A stretch of 64,000 nucleotides of DNA, taken from the NCBI GenBank assembly GCA_036583965.1, contig JAZBQD010000014.1:62278395-62342394 (forward strand), written 5' to 3'. Source of the stretch: Prunella strophiata (Eukaryota; Chordata; Aves; Passeriformes; Prunellidae). Positions 15,069 to 27,000 of the stretch are shown in pieces (position 1 is the first letter of the stretch; each line of letters opens with the position of its first letter). Made by a program: the position numbers and the translations under genes. The notes beneath the pieces are model-generated. The model saw only the letters and a list, made by a program, of their open reading frames with translations, made no database searches and was not told where the DNA came from.

Positions 15069-15150
15069 GTATGTATGTGCAAGGAAGAGAGACAGAGATG
15101 AATTATTAACAGCTTTACATCCCTTTATATTATTAACACATTTGAGAAAA
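15069..15150 (+). repeat. dispersed repeat, copy 2
   Basis: Partner of 11983-12066, about 3.1 kb away in the same intron. The best-kept core is AACAGCTTTACATCCCTTTA. Flanks diverge on both sides. Confidence 0.75.
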
Positions 15151-16380
15151 TGTGTTAATGTCTCTATACCTGTTTATCTCTCTATACTTGTTTCTTTTAT
15201 TTGTAAGATGAGAACAAAACGATGTTTTTATTAGTTTTTTAACCAGAAGTGTTTTGCAGATGAAAACTTGTGTTTTATATGCCATGCAGCACATATATGA
15301 CATGCAATATATCACAAAATAATCCAGATGTCTCTGAGAACATAAAGTCTCCTGGAACAAAACTGGAGAACTTTGCAGTATTTAAGAAAGAAAACAGCAT
15401 TCAGTGCTGTCCATTGGGAAAAGCTGCCAGCACATGTTGTCCCTTCAGTCACCCCATGGGGCTGGCTAAAGGATTTCAATAGAACACTGACTTATCCCTG
15501 TTTAACAACACAGATATATCTTTAAGCTGAGGGAGCTGATGAAACACATGTACACACGATTAGGGCATAATCAGATATAATTAAAGCAAGAATTCTCTAA
15601 TACAGGTCATATGGGTAAAGTCAAATGAAGAGAACAAGTATGTGTGTGCTAGGTGATGTGATAAGAGAAGGGTGTGGAGCTGCAGGTTGGACTTTGCTTT
15701 CTCCTCTATGAAAGACCTCCAACAAAGACAACAGAGAGAAGTCACAGATCTTTTCAGAAGCTTGGGAGACTGGAAGACATATCTTTTGCCAGAAATACCA
15801 TATTATGAACACAAGCTTTCAGATGAACTTCCCATAGGCCCTTGTTAAATTTCCAGGGAAGATTTGGAACTGCTGGGGACAGGATAGTATTTCTTTCTAA
15901 GTTTTATTTTTGTTATGAATTGACTCAACTTTTCAGATCTTGACCAAGTGAGGCACATTCCCACCTTCAGACCTTTGGTCACTGCAGACCAAACACTGTC
16001 CCACTGAGCCAAGGTTCAGCATCTCCTCATAAAAGATGCTCAATCTACTCAATGCATTATGGTGCCATTGTTATGAATATTTGTAACCCACTATCTGAAA
16101 TCTGAAACTATCAGTACTATCAGTCTCCCTCTCAGTATTACCCTTTCAAGTACACCCTTTGGGAAAATTATTATTTAGTGTACTTCCCCGAGAGAGCTGA
16201 GTCAGTGGTACTGATCAAACAGTTTTTTACTGAACATTAATCTAAATCAGGACTGTGTTTTCATTTGAGTAATCCTATGCAACCAATTTTTCTTAAGTAT
16301 ATTTATTACTCAAACTAGAAAGCCTCCTGTATCATATTCAACTACAAATAAATGTCTGCTGTCTGCAGTACAAAAAAAAA

Positions 16381-16440
16381 AACCCAAACAAACAAATAAA
16401 CAAAACAAAAAACCCAAACAAACAAATAAACAAAACAAAA
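16381..16440 (+). repeat. 30-bp perfect tandem duplication inside an A/C-rich tract
   Basis: Bases 16381-16410 and 16411-16440 are identical, each built of AACCCAAACAAACAAATAAA followed by CAAAACAAAA. It is continuous with A runs on both sides (16371-16380 and 16436-16448). Confidence 0.95.
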
Positions 16441-19400
16441 AAAAAAAACCCAGAAGGACCCAACAAAATGAAAAAAAGAGAGAGATGGTATCTGGTAAAA
16501 GGCACATAAATACAAAGCTGTTTTAAAGTTTGTTTAATTAGTAATTTCTACTGTGAAAATAATATGCCTCCCACTGCAGTATTTTAATGAAACATTGATT
16601 AACAGTTAAAGTCCTAATTATGTCTATAATTAAAAAGAATTTCATTATTAAAAGAGGAACTGCTTAATTTATAGCTACATTTCCAAGTAGTCCACAAAAA
16701 AAAAAAAAATATTAAATTGTTCTTTTAGATAGCTGCTTTCTAAAATCTAGCATTCAAATTACCTGGATAGATGCCTCACAAAATATAAGTAACATAATAT
16801 CTGTCAAAACATATTAAACTACTTTAATCAAATCAATTTATTTTTGAGCAACAGATTTGTCCAGTGCTCTGTGGTTAATTATAAATTAAATCTGAAACCT
16901 GATCTATATTAAAATACCTTTCTCTCTACACAGCACCAACAAAACCCTACATGTGCAAGCCCACAGGCAATGGATTCAATATTTATATAAAAAATAAAGT
17001 TTCAATTGGGTTGGAATGAATTGTTAATTCCAATGATCTTGACAAATCACTGCCAGATTACTGCTTTTATTTTGAATCAAAAACTACTGAAACCCTCCAT
17101 CTGGACTAGAATAAGTCAAGTGTCATCTTAAAATGACATCCTAAAAACCAATACAGGATTCTGGGATTAGACTTACAAAGTCAAATAATTAGGCAGATAG
17201 ATTTACATCTACTACTATAAAGGAGAAAGTGATTCAACATTTATAATAGTTTGTACTCTCTTGCATTGGATTCACAGAGAATCCAAATTGTGAACTTGTT
17301 TGAAAACACACAGTTTTACCTAAGAAACTCCTCTGGTTTTGTTTACTGTTTTTAAAATACTGAATTTCAGTAGTGTTTGCATAAAAGAATCCCACTAAAT
17401 ACATTTCAACTTCCTTTCACAGCACTTTTGAAAACTGGCTCTTACTCTTGAGTTATACATTAATGATGGAAAACTGTTTGCTTGCAGAAAAAAAGCTGAA
17501 ATTTCTAGTATTTTAAAATAATACCAAATTTATTAAAATATTAAGTTATCTAAAATTTTTAAGTGTATCATATCTTTTTTTAAATTTCAATGACTTGACA
17601 ATTTTAGGAGTCTTGTCTGTTCACTTGTTATAACAATTTGACATATTTTAACTAGTAGTTAAGAATCATTAAATGTAAAAAAAAAAAAAAAAGAAAAAAA
17701 AATCATAAAATATCCAAATTTTGTGCAACTGTTTATCCTCTATTAAACTGGCCTCTCTACCCTTGAGGGAGTTGACAGGTCCTCCCAGTTTAGTGTCTCT
17801 GGAAAACCTGGTATTCCTTTGAGTCCAGCTGTTAAATATTCCCTAACTCAACCCTCCTCCACTGGGAACAAGGTGTCCTCATTCCAGAATTTCCTTCTGA
17901 TTGCAGAGGCCTGTGATTACTGAGGGCTGGTCTTACAATGGATGAAAGACTAATTCATGATGTGTTCCTTTAAACATATGAATGAGCATATATTGCATCC
18001 TTAAAAGTTTCATGCACTTTACATGAAAGTACTTTTTTTACTTTTTTTGGAGCTCTTTTATTAAATTGCTGTTTACTTTTGACTTCTTCAGAGCTCATAG
18101 AGGAGCTAATAGAAATCTCAAAATTGCTCTTGGCATCTTCCTGTCAAAATGGATGATTGACAGTAGAGTAACAGAGTTTAGCATTTCTCTTCAAAAATAT
18201 GCTGCCATTGAAACTGATGAGAATACTGATAGTAATGTGAGAGAATGAAATGGTTAATGGCTTAAACATTGCTAAAATCCTCTAAGAACCTTTGCACAGC
18301 TGTCCATCTGTGCCCAATGAAGCCCATCCCTCCCCAGATATAGCCACTCACTGGAACTGGGACTGCAGCAGGAGCTTGGGATAGGATAAAGGTGATACTT
18401 TGGTCTCATCACCCCAGGTCTAGGGAGGAGAATGTATCCACAAGTGATAGGGGAAGACTGGGGTGCTGGTGGCTCAAGCATTCATATTTTACACATACTT
18501 TGTTCTCACAGGGCTGCTCATAGAAAGATCCCTTCATGTTGTTGGTTACTATGGTGAAAAGGAGAGCCCAAGAGCCTCCTTAGAACAGAAGTGATGCACC
18601 CTTTGCCCATGGCTCAAAGCAGTGGGACAATATCAGATAAAAAACATTAATACACAAAACCTCTATTTGAAAACACCCTTTGTAGCTTAGAGGTACTGAA
18701 GTTTCTTGGTTTTTGTTTTTTTTTTTTTAATACGGGAAGAAAGACTGGGAGAATACATCTCAGATAATAATGAGCAGACTTCTCTATGCATTTTAATTTT
18801 GCGTTTTGATATTTCCAAATTCTTTCACAAGTATCATCATAATAGAAAAAATTCATAACTTTGAAAAAGGCCTAACAAAAGGCCAATAAAGTGAAGCAAT
18901 TTTTTACAATTTATAATATAATTTTCAAAATGCAAATGTGAAAAGGCACCCACTTCAGTGTATGAAATCTGAATTAATTTTTAAAACATCTGCTGTGTCA
19001 GCAAACTTGAGAAAAAGTTTACAAGAGAGGGATGGAGAACCTTGCACAAAGACCTATTATACAAATCTAAAATGTAAAAGGCTTTCCAATTTGAGCTACA
19101 ATGGGAAGCAGATGCACAAAACAACAGATATCACTGACAGAGTATCAGAGTGCTCCACACTATCTATAGATGTCCAGCATTTAAGAACTGTGGAATTTCT
19201 TAGGAATTTATGTTCTGACAGAATTAGACAGCTGTTAAATACTTAGCTATGGAATAAATAGCAGGTGTGAGTATCTGGGCTTTACAGTAAATCTAAAATC
19301 CTGTTTAAATGAAGTATATACAAGTAACATTTGCACCTGCAAAACAGAGAAAAGCTTCTCCCATTTTATACAGGTGTTCTAAGGAAGAATGCATAGAGAT

Positions 19401-19982
19401 TTTGAGGCTTCTATGTTGTGTTGGTGAACATAAAAGAACTTATTTTTAAATATATGGGATTAATTTTCAAGTGAAATATTATTTCCTATAGATTGGCATA
19501 TTTAAGAAACATTCTTTTTCAGTACTAGAAAAACATCACATAGTAAGCATGACAAATGCTGACTCCACGCATGATGATAGATCCCAAAAGCATTGGAAGA
19601 GTTGGAAAACAAAATAAATATTAACTTAGCATTTTCAGGTTTTTTGGGGTTTTTTTTTTTTTTGCAAAATCTCCCAGTATTTATTTCATGATCATCCAGC
19701 ATGACAAAACAAACAGGATTCAAGTGCTATGAAATATTCTTCCTGTAAACTAGCCTGAGGCAGTTTCTCTGCCTGTGCTAGCACTTGTGCTGATGATACA
19801 ATAACAGCTTTGGAATAATCCCCTTCGCCCTCAGAAACACAAACAACCTTGTATAAACAGAAGAGAAAGGTTCTCAAAATTCTTCCTTAGGCAGCTGTAG
19901 GCATGAGTCAACATGCTTCAGACAATTGTTTTGTGTGTGGTGGACACATTTTTCAGGCATTGATAAGAGCATCACTTAACAA

Positions 19983-20000
19983 CAGCAGCAGCAGCAGCAG
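19983..20000 (+). repeat. CAG trinucleotide run, six units
   Basis: Six uninterrupted CAG units within an intron, preceded by AA and followed by CACAGG. Confidence 0.9.
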
Positions 20001-20664
20001 CACAGGTCTTGCCATAAAACAAGGCTTTCCATTAGATAGCAAACAACAAAAATCAAATTCAGGCTACTCATTATCTAAATTTAGTAAAATATACACCTAT
20101 GTAAATTAATTAGTGTGATCAAGTGAAGGGATTCTTTGGTGAAACAGATGCTGGTTGAAGTAATCAAGCTGGATTGACCTTAGCTCTAATAGCAAAGATG
20201 TACATGTCAGAGGTTGAGGATTCTAAGAGACATGAAAATAGCATGGTGCACTTGCATTTTCACTGACATTACACATGATTATATGTCTACTTTCTAGGTC
20301 ACTATCTTTAATACTAGACAAGTACAAAAATCTCACTTGCAAATATTCACATGGTTATTTACACAAGATACAGAAAATAATAGAAAAAATAAAATTAAAC
20401 TCTTCTGCTTTTCAAAGGACATAATCTTTTGTTCTTACTTAAAAAAAAACCCCAAAATTACATATTTCACTTCCAGTTCCTTCCCCCTCTTGTTAGCTTT
20501 ATGCCAGAATAACTTCACAGTCCTTGAGTGTGTCATTCTGATATAAAGAAACTGTGCCTATGTAAAAAAGCAATTTTTAGTTCCATTTCACTGCTCGTAG
20601 ATGATTCAGAATACTTTTAATGCAATACATGGCATAGGGCAGTTGTCTAGGACAGTTGAGTTAC

Positions 20665-20796
20665 CTGGGTAATACCTTGCGAGGCCAGTGGCACTGCCAA
20701 AAACCTGCCACAGTAGCGTGGGGTCCTCTTCCCTGTTCCTCTTGAACACATCATCCAGCGCCGCCGTCCAGTTCAGCTCGTTTAACACGATCGTTG
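20665..20796 (-). CDS. CACNA2D1: CACNA2D1 exon, VWA_N region, residues about 176-220
   Basis: This 132-nt exon completes a Ser codon split with the previous exon (T|CA), then encodes [19 protein letters not shown], continues [24 protein letters not shown], and ends with one base of the next Ala codon before the donor gtaactca. The acceptor is tgtgtttggcag. The Asn-Trp-Thr sequon (human N184) is kept. Relative to remembered human sequence only conservative changes are visible: Ser to Ala, Glu to Asp, Lys to Arg and Ser to Thr. The exon has eight CpG dinucleotides in 132 bases, many in ACG and GCG codons, while the flanking introns are strongly AT-rich. It sits alone between a 38.9 kb intron and a 13.1 kb intron. 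Confidence 0.97.
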
Positions 20797-21719
20797 CTGC
20801 CAAACACAAAACACAGCTGTCCTTAGAAACTCACAGTCCCTAGCATGGGAAGCAATGGCTACAAAAAGAAAGTTGGAATACTGAGAAAGCCATAAGATTT
20901 AATTTATCTAATCCAGAAATTAAATTTTAAGAAACACACTTCTTTTTCTTGGGCATTTTCTTTAAATTCCTCACTACTCTCTTCTTCTGGTTGCACTACT
21001 TGCTTGCCATGACCCTTGGTTTATTTGCACAGACAATATCTTCTATAAATACTTATTTTCTGAGATGTCACTCTAATTGCACTTCCCAACCACAGAGAAG
21101 ACTGTTTACATAAAAACTAAATGCTGGCTAATTACAGTGTACTGCATTAAGAATGTGTAGGATGACATTAACAAAAGTAGGTATAATATAAATGTAACAG
21201 AGGTGTCCCTTTCAAAATGGAGTATATGGGAAAAAGATATTTATGAGTTATTGCTAATATAAAGCTGGGGCTGCATGAACAGCAGTGCTCATTAGAGCAC
21301 CAGAAATATCCTAATGTTCATAGATCTGGGCTCTGACAGTGAGAACAGCAAAGTGAATGTTAACATTTATGAGTTGGGTCAATTAACTTAAAACACAAGA
21401 AAATTCACATTTCAGCTAAACACTATGTTGCCACTTACACAGAAACTTACATTCATACAGTTCTCCTGTACCAATACTTGTTTTAATCAACCAAATAGTT
21501 TATATAATGAAACCAATATGGAATATTTTAACATGTTCTATACCTTCTTGAGAAAGATCTATATTGAGAAACTTTAAAATTGAACTTTAAATGATCAACA
21601 CTGCTCCACTAAAGAATGGACTAGACTCAGTAATCAATGAAATTGTATTGTAACACAAAACCCCTTATGATAAGTCATGCTTTTCACCTCAATCAGTGGT
21701 GGGTATTTCATTAATTGTT

Positions 21720-21743
21720 CCCCCTCCCCACCCCTCACCCCCC
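21720..21743 (-). other. G-quadruplex motif on the sense strand
   Basis: The plus strand has C runs of 5, 4, 4 and 6 separated by T, A and TCA. The minus strand, which is the sense strand of CACNA2D1, therefore has four G runs of at least four with loops of 3, 1 and 1 bases. This is a strong quadruplex-forming pattern. It lies about 0.9 kb upstream of the exon at 20665-20796, within the intron. Confidence 0.85.
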
Positions 21744-22741
21744 TCAATTTTAGGCAATTTCAAATGCATAGCTATTTTTGAAAAGCAAGGGCTTTTTGAC
21801 AGCTTAGTCACTAATTCTTTATTTTGTGTTGATTGCAAGCAATATTTCTTAAATTCAAGCACCTGGATCAGCAAGCCAAGAGTGGAAAGGAACCTAGAGG
21901 AAAAAAAAAAAACTTTTGAAAAGAGCTAAAGATGTAGGTATAAATCCAATGAAAACTCCACTTGTTGTAGAGATCCTGCTTACATTATGGTATTGCACAC
22001 AGGAAAGAAAATTCATCTTCTCTTGCAAATAGCCAAGTCAAGCTGAAATAAAACCAATTCACATTTAAGGGACCTGAGTGGCATTACAGAGTAAAATTTG
22101 GTATGCAGGTACACATTCTAGCCCCCTGTCAACATGAAAAAAAAAAAAAAAAAAAGATAAAAATAAGGATGGATTGAAAGTTAACAGTTTACAGCCCATT
22201 TCCAAAGTAAGGCTCTTAAAAGGTACTAGAGAAATGAGATCACAACATTAACTTTTATAAGCTTGTTTTTAAAGGTTAAGGAGAAAATTGCTGCACCATG
22301 TATTTTGCAGAAAGGTTTATCTCTTCTTTTTCAGAGTAGTTTTAAGATACTACTCTCTCAAGAGATAGCTTTTTGAAGAAATATCAAATTAAATTTCCAA
22401 CTCGTGAGATTTCCTGTAAGCAATAAGCTTGTATTATATGCCTCTCTTTTTGTCAAGTAGATAATTATAAATAAATATATGTTTACATAAAGAAGAAAAA
22501 TTCCCTGAGGCACCATGAGAAGTTAATCATAATTTTTAAATGGTTACTGTTCAATTATATCTTAAATCCTGTTTCACCTTCTGTGCAATTAAAGATTATG
22601 TACAGACTCTCTAAATTTGACTTTGTGTCAGATCTTGCTTCCAGAAGTGGCTCCATAAAGTCATTAGAAGCTCTGTCACTTAGGGAGACAAGATATTTTC
22701 AGGTTGATTTTGCTTCTTTTCATGCTACTGTTTCCTGTTTG

Positions 22742-23031
22742 GAGGGACAGCTACCAATCTCTTCACTCTTGTGACCAGTGACAGGATTTAAGAAAACAGG
22801 GAGCTGGGTCAGGGAAGGTTTAGGTTGGGTATCAGGGAAAGTTTCTTCATCCAAAGGGTGGCTGAGCACTGGAACAGGGTCCCCAGGGATGTGATTACAG
22901 CACCAAGCCTGACAGAGCTCAAGAAGCATCTGGACAATGCTCTAAAGGCACTCAGGTCCTGGAGCCAGGAGCTGGACTTAATGATCCTGATGGATCCCTT
23001 CCCACTTAGCATATTTTATGATTATATGATG
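22742..23031 (+). mobile_element. CR1 LINE 3' segment
   Basis: About 290 bases match the CR1 3' region: caatctcttcactcttgtga, GGGAAGGTTTAGGTTGGGTAT, AAAGGGTGGCTGAGCACTGG, CCCCAGGGATGTGATTACAGC, CCAAGCCTGACAGAGCTCAAG, CTGGACAATGCTCTAAAGGC, ending ATTTTATGATTATATGATGG, which is a mutated double ATTCTATG. An open frame through it (22825-23109) gives residues such as RVAEHWNRVPRDV. These are typical translations of this repeat and are not a gene. Confidence 0.93.
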
Positions 23032-23125
23032 GCAATAACACCCAAAATCTGTATGCTCACACCTCTGCACATACACAGTCATATGTATGCAAACATATAT
23101 CTCAAATGAACACAAGAACACATAC

Positions 23126-23150
23126 AAAAAAAAAAAAAAAAAAAAAAAAA
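23126..23150 (+). repeat. A homopolymer, 25 bases
   Basis: Uninterrupted A run about 95 bases after a CR1 3' end, following CA/TA-rich sequence. Confidence 0.95.
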
Positions 23151-24037
23151 GAAAGATGGTCTACAGATAGTAAAATAACTAAATACTGAAGTGCTGAATC
23201 CAAAAACTAGAACTGATAATTTTTGCACTTTATTAGACTTGTTGAGATTAGGCTATAAAGTAAGAGATAAGGACTACTAGATCTTGTGTGTAATATTTGT
23301 GGGGAAGTGATGTTTTACAGTGAGATTTAAGAGTTTTATGATATTATTTACGTCTCCTCCTCTATAACTCTCTCCTGAAGATAAATACAACAGCCTAAAA
23401 AAAAAATCCAAGAATCTGCAGCAAGGGGAAAAAAACAAAACTCTCAAATGGCCGAAGACATGAAGCTGTAATTAAAAAAGTAAACAATGTGGAATTCAAG
23501 AAAAGCAAATATACACAGAGCATTTAACAGAAGAAAACTGTAATACATCTGGGAAATGGCTACTAACAGTTTGCAATATATTCCTATTCTGGAATATTGC
23601 AGACATTCCTGCACCCCAGAAATTCACAGCTAAGTGCCCAATAAACCATAACACATGACAGGCTCAACATATATCACCTTCTTCTTAATTCACTTTCTCA
23701 TTATGACAAAAAAAATTGTGTTTGGAACAGAAACACAGTTTATTTGGTGGGACTGATACTCAAATAAATGATTGTATGATCATTAAAATAATCATTCCTG
23801 GAGTGGTCTGCTATTTTTGTTTTCAGGTTGGTTTGTTGGTTGGGTTTTTTCATTCTATCTAGAAGTACACTTGATATAGAATTCACCCACATCTGTGTTA
23901 ACTAATCCAGTAATCAGTAAATGAGGAAAAGGGTGCTGGGAATTTTAGTTTGAATAGTTTATTTTTCTAAATGTTTTTCCTTCTGCCAAAGGATACACCC
24001 TGAAGTTAAAAAACCAAATCAAGTCCACTTTTTTTTC

Positions 24038-24062
24038 TTTTTTTTTTTTTTTTTTTTTTTTT
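24038..24062 (+). repeat. T homopolymer, 25 bases
   Basis: T run preceded by a further T8-C segment. It is a poly(A) on the sense strand. Confidence 0.95.
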
Positions 24063-27000
24063 GAATGCAATATCACTGGTAATAGGCAACTTCATTTCAA
24101 ACCAATACCTCTGAGTTCTGGTTTAAAGCCTACAGCAATGGATTTGAAACTTTTCAAAAAAAAAAAAAAACCAAGCAAACCCAGTCCTAATCAGAAAAAA
24201 AACTGTCCTTCAAATGATTCTTAATAAAATATCCTGACTCTCAATTGGCACATAAAACCCAAACCTGTGGTACTTTCACTAACTCATAGTAGAGAACATC
24301 GCACCTGTCAGAATACCCTAACTGGAGAGATTATATTAACCTCATCTATGTAGTGAAAATTTATTTTCTGTTTGAAAAAAAATGCATTTTACTAAAATAA
24401 AATATTTAGAGGTGTTACAGTCACACTTCTGTATATCTACTTCTCTTTCTTTGAGTTAGCTTACATACAGGAAAGAGCTTTTGACTGATAATTGGCAGAA
24501 AATCTAGTTCAAAAAAACTCTCCAATAAGCTTATTTTCAATTCTTCTGAAAGAAGTCTTTGAAGATTACTACTTCAGAGTACATCAGCTGCTACCTTTCA
24601 CACGATACAAGCAAGATGAAAAAACAAAATTCATCATCACACAATATGAAAGATCATTCTTTGTGGCTAATTTCACTGAACTCCATCTATCTTTTCATTT
24701 TTTCCTTCTTCTTTATGATATGAGGTTTAGGGCCCTTGACAAGGAATGGATTCAATTTTCTCCTGTAAATGCAATCAATAAAAAATAGGGAGCACTGCTG
24801 TACCCTCTATAAAAGAACTGGAATACACTTCTGATGATTTATTCAATGTAGAGGCCTGCATGAGAGACAGGGAACAACTTTATTTGAAAAGCCTGAGAGC
24901 TATTTCCTATATCTGAAAATATGTGAGCTGCTTTTCCCTGATGTGGCAGCTACACAGACAGTGGGGAGAAGAGAAGGGAGCTCCTTAGCAGTTCATTAAT
25001 CTTCTTTTAATGTCTGGAATGTATTACCCTTCCATACCATGCTTAATGAAGTTGACCCATTGATTTCTTTAAAGAAAACACTGAGTAGTAATTGTTATGA
25101 TTTAAATATATATTTTAAATCAAATATTATGATATTTAAAATTGGGCAATACTTTTGCAAGTGCATATTTTTACATATATGCATGCAGACACAGACACTT
25201 CCATCAGTAGCCATGCTCATCAGATAATAAAAAAAACTCTACTGAAGGTATAAACTAATTTTTTTATGACTTGTGTGTTTCACTAATTCTTTTAAAGATT
25301 ACATTCCTTCATGTTATGCTAAATTACACAGAATTTTATTCACTCTCCATTGCCACTGGAAAGTTGCACTTCTGTCTTCTCTTACATGGGACTAGGAAGG
25401 AATAGACATTTTATTTCAGGGTAGTTTTAAAATTGATTTTTGCACTGGCTTGTCTTTATTAATATATGCACATACATGCATATACACACAAACACATGCA
25501 TTTTTTACATAACTCCCAAATATAATTTGAAGAAATGCACCAGTAGTAACTTGAACTTCAACCCTTTGAATTTAGATGTGTGTTATAAGTCAGCTCCTTC
25601 TATCTTGCAAAAGCAAAAAGGACAAAGCAAGGAAAAGATTGATAGTGGCTTCAAAATGAACATTTTCTCCAAGGTAAATGGTCCTTTGGAATGGCATTGG
25701 AAACCTGAATTTAGATATTTATGCTTTTTATACAAAACCATAGGAAAGTGTCCAACTCAAAACAGTCATCCAAAGAAACTTTACAGCTGATTAGAAAACA
25801 GGTAAAGGAAAGCAATAGCAAAACTTTTGGAGATAAGGGAACTGGGTAATATCCACCCTCTCTTTTAGACTCTCAAATTTTATCAGAAGAAGTATATGCA
25901 AATACCAAAGCAATGTATCCTTTTCACCCAAAGAAAGGCAGGAAAAGCGAAAATAGGTCTTTGAATGTAACAAACAACTGATGTTATATAGAGGAATTTC
26001 CAACTGGACAGGTTATTATGCAATGCTCTTCTAGATCTTGTACATAATACATTTCTTCATATTTGTTACAAAATCTTGCATTGAAAGAAGCATTTCCATA
26101 TCCCAACATAACATAATTTATGATATGTTAATATCATATGATATCATAATTTAAAATTACGGGATAATCAGAACTGTTTGGATAATATGCATTTAATGGT
26201 GAATAAATCCAAAGTATTAAAATACAAGTTTTTAATAAATGGAGCAATTATTGAATCTAATAATTTCAAGTTCTATAGAGTACATATTTTATGCTCACAA
26301 TTAAAAGCATAAATGATAAAATGTCATGTACTTTTTTTTTTTTAAATGAACAACTTCTCCATGCCTCATTAGGTATTTGACATTATGTCCCAGACACTTC
26401 TATAAATAATTCCATGAAGAAGTCACTGAAGTCTAGAATACTGTTGTGTCTGTGCCAAATCAAGTAAATAAATTGGCAATGCTGTATGTTGTCTGCTGCC
26501 TGGCTTTGCTGCCATATACTGATAGCCAGAGAAGCACAGTAAAATCTTATTAAAATAAGTAATGCCCACAAGAGGGAAATGAGAATAAAAATGTCAAGAA
26601 CAGAAGATGGAATTAAGCTTCTATTATAATTCAACAAAAAAAAAAGAGTTAATACAATGCAGAGACAAAGATTCTTTAGTACACACTCATAATTTTTCAA
26701 CAAGTTGTTTATCTCTGAAAAACACAAAAGACACCCATATTCCTAAACTGCAACACATTGCTGGAAACATCATTTGTGCATCTTGCACGTTGTTGCCTTG
26801 CTTCTTCTTATCTCAAAATATGCCAGGATGTATTTCAGAATGAAATAATACTCAATGTCAACCACACAGTGCTGTAAGGTCATTTTCTGGGAAGAGGACA
26901 AGAAGACAAAATGTGTGAAAGATATTGTTCATTAGAATGCTTCTGGAGGACTTTTCAGATTTTGTAGAGATATGCACAGTCTAAGAACCTGATAAACTTT

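Larger units (their letters stand above)
7607..20664 (-). other. CACNA2D1 intron, 13.1 kb
   Basis: Phase-1 intron within the Ala codon. Contents: an AT/GT-rich stretch at 7820-7875, an A run at 8126-8146, a related pair of about 84-base segments at 11983-12066 and 15069-15150, a plus-strand CR1 3' end with an internal GGT run (13471-13792), A runs at 13842-13864 and 14067-14097, a TTTG-rich tract at 14408-14520, a C/A-rich duplicated tract at 16370-16455, and a CAG run at 19983-20000. A richer-GC patch at 17745-17945 may be an old repeat but could not be assigned. The stretch 8150-11980 shows nothing recognisable. Confidence 0.85.

Noticed and set aside
17745..17945. Possible internal CR1 or LTR fragment in a GC-richer patch
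   Set aside because: Similarity to remembered repeat sequence (CCCAGTTTAGTGTC) is too short and too weak to call.
22825..23109. 94-codon frame with RVAEHWNRVPRDV
   Set aside because: It is the translation of a CR1 3' segment and not a host gene.
26108..26152. AT-rich imperfect inverted repeat around TGATATGTTAATATCA
   Set aside because: Short palindromes of A and T are expected often in DNA of this composition.
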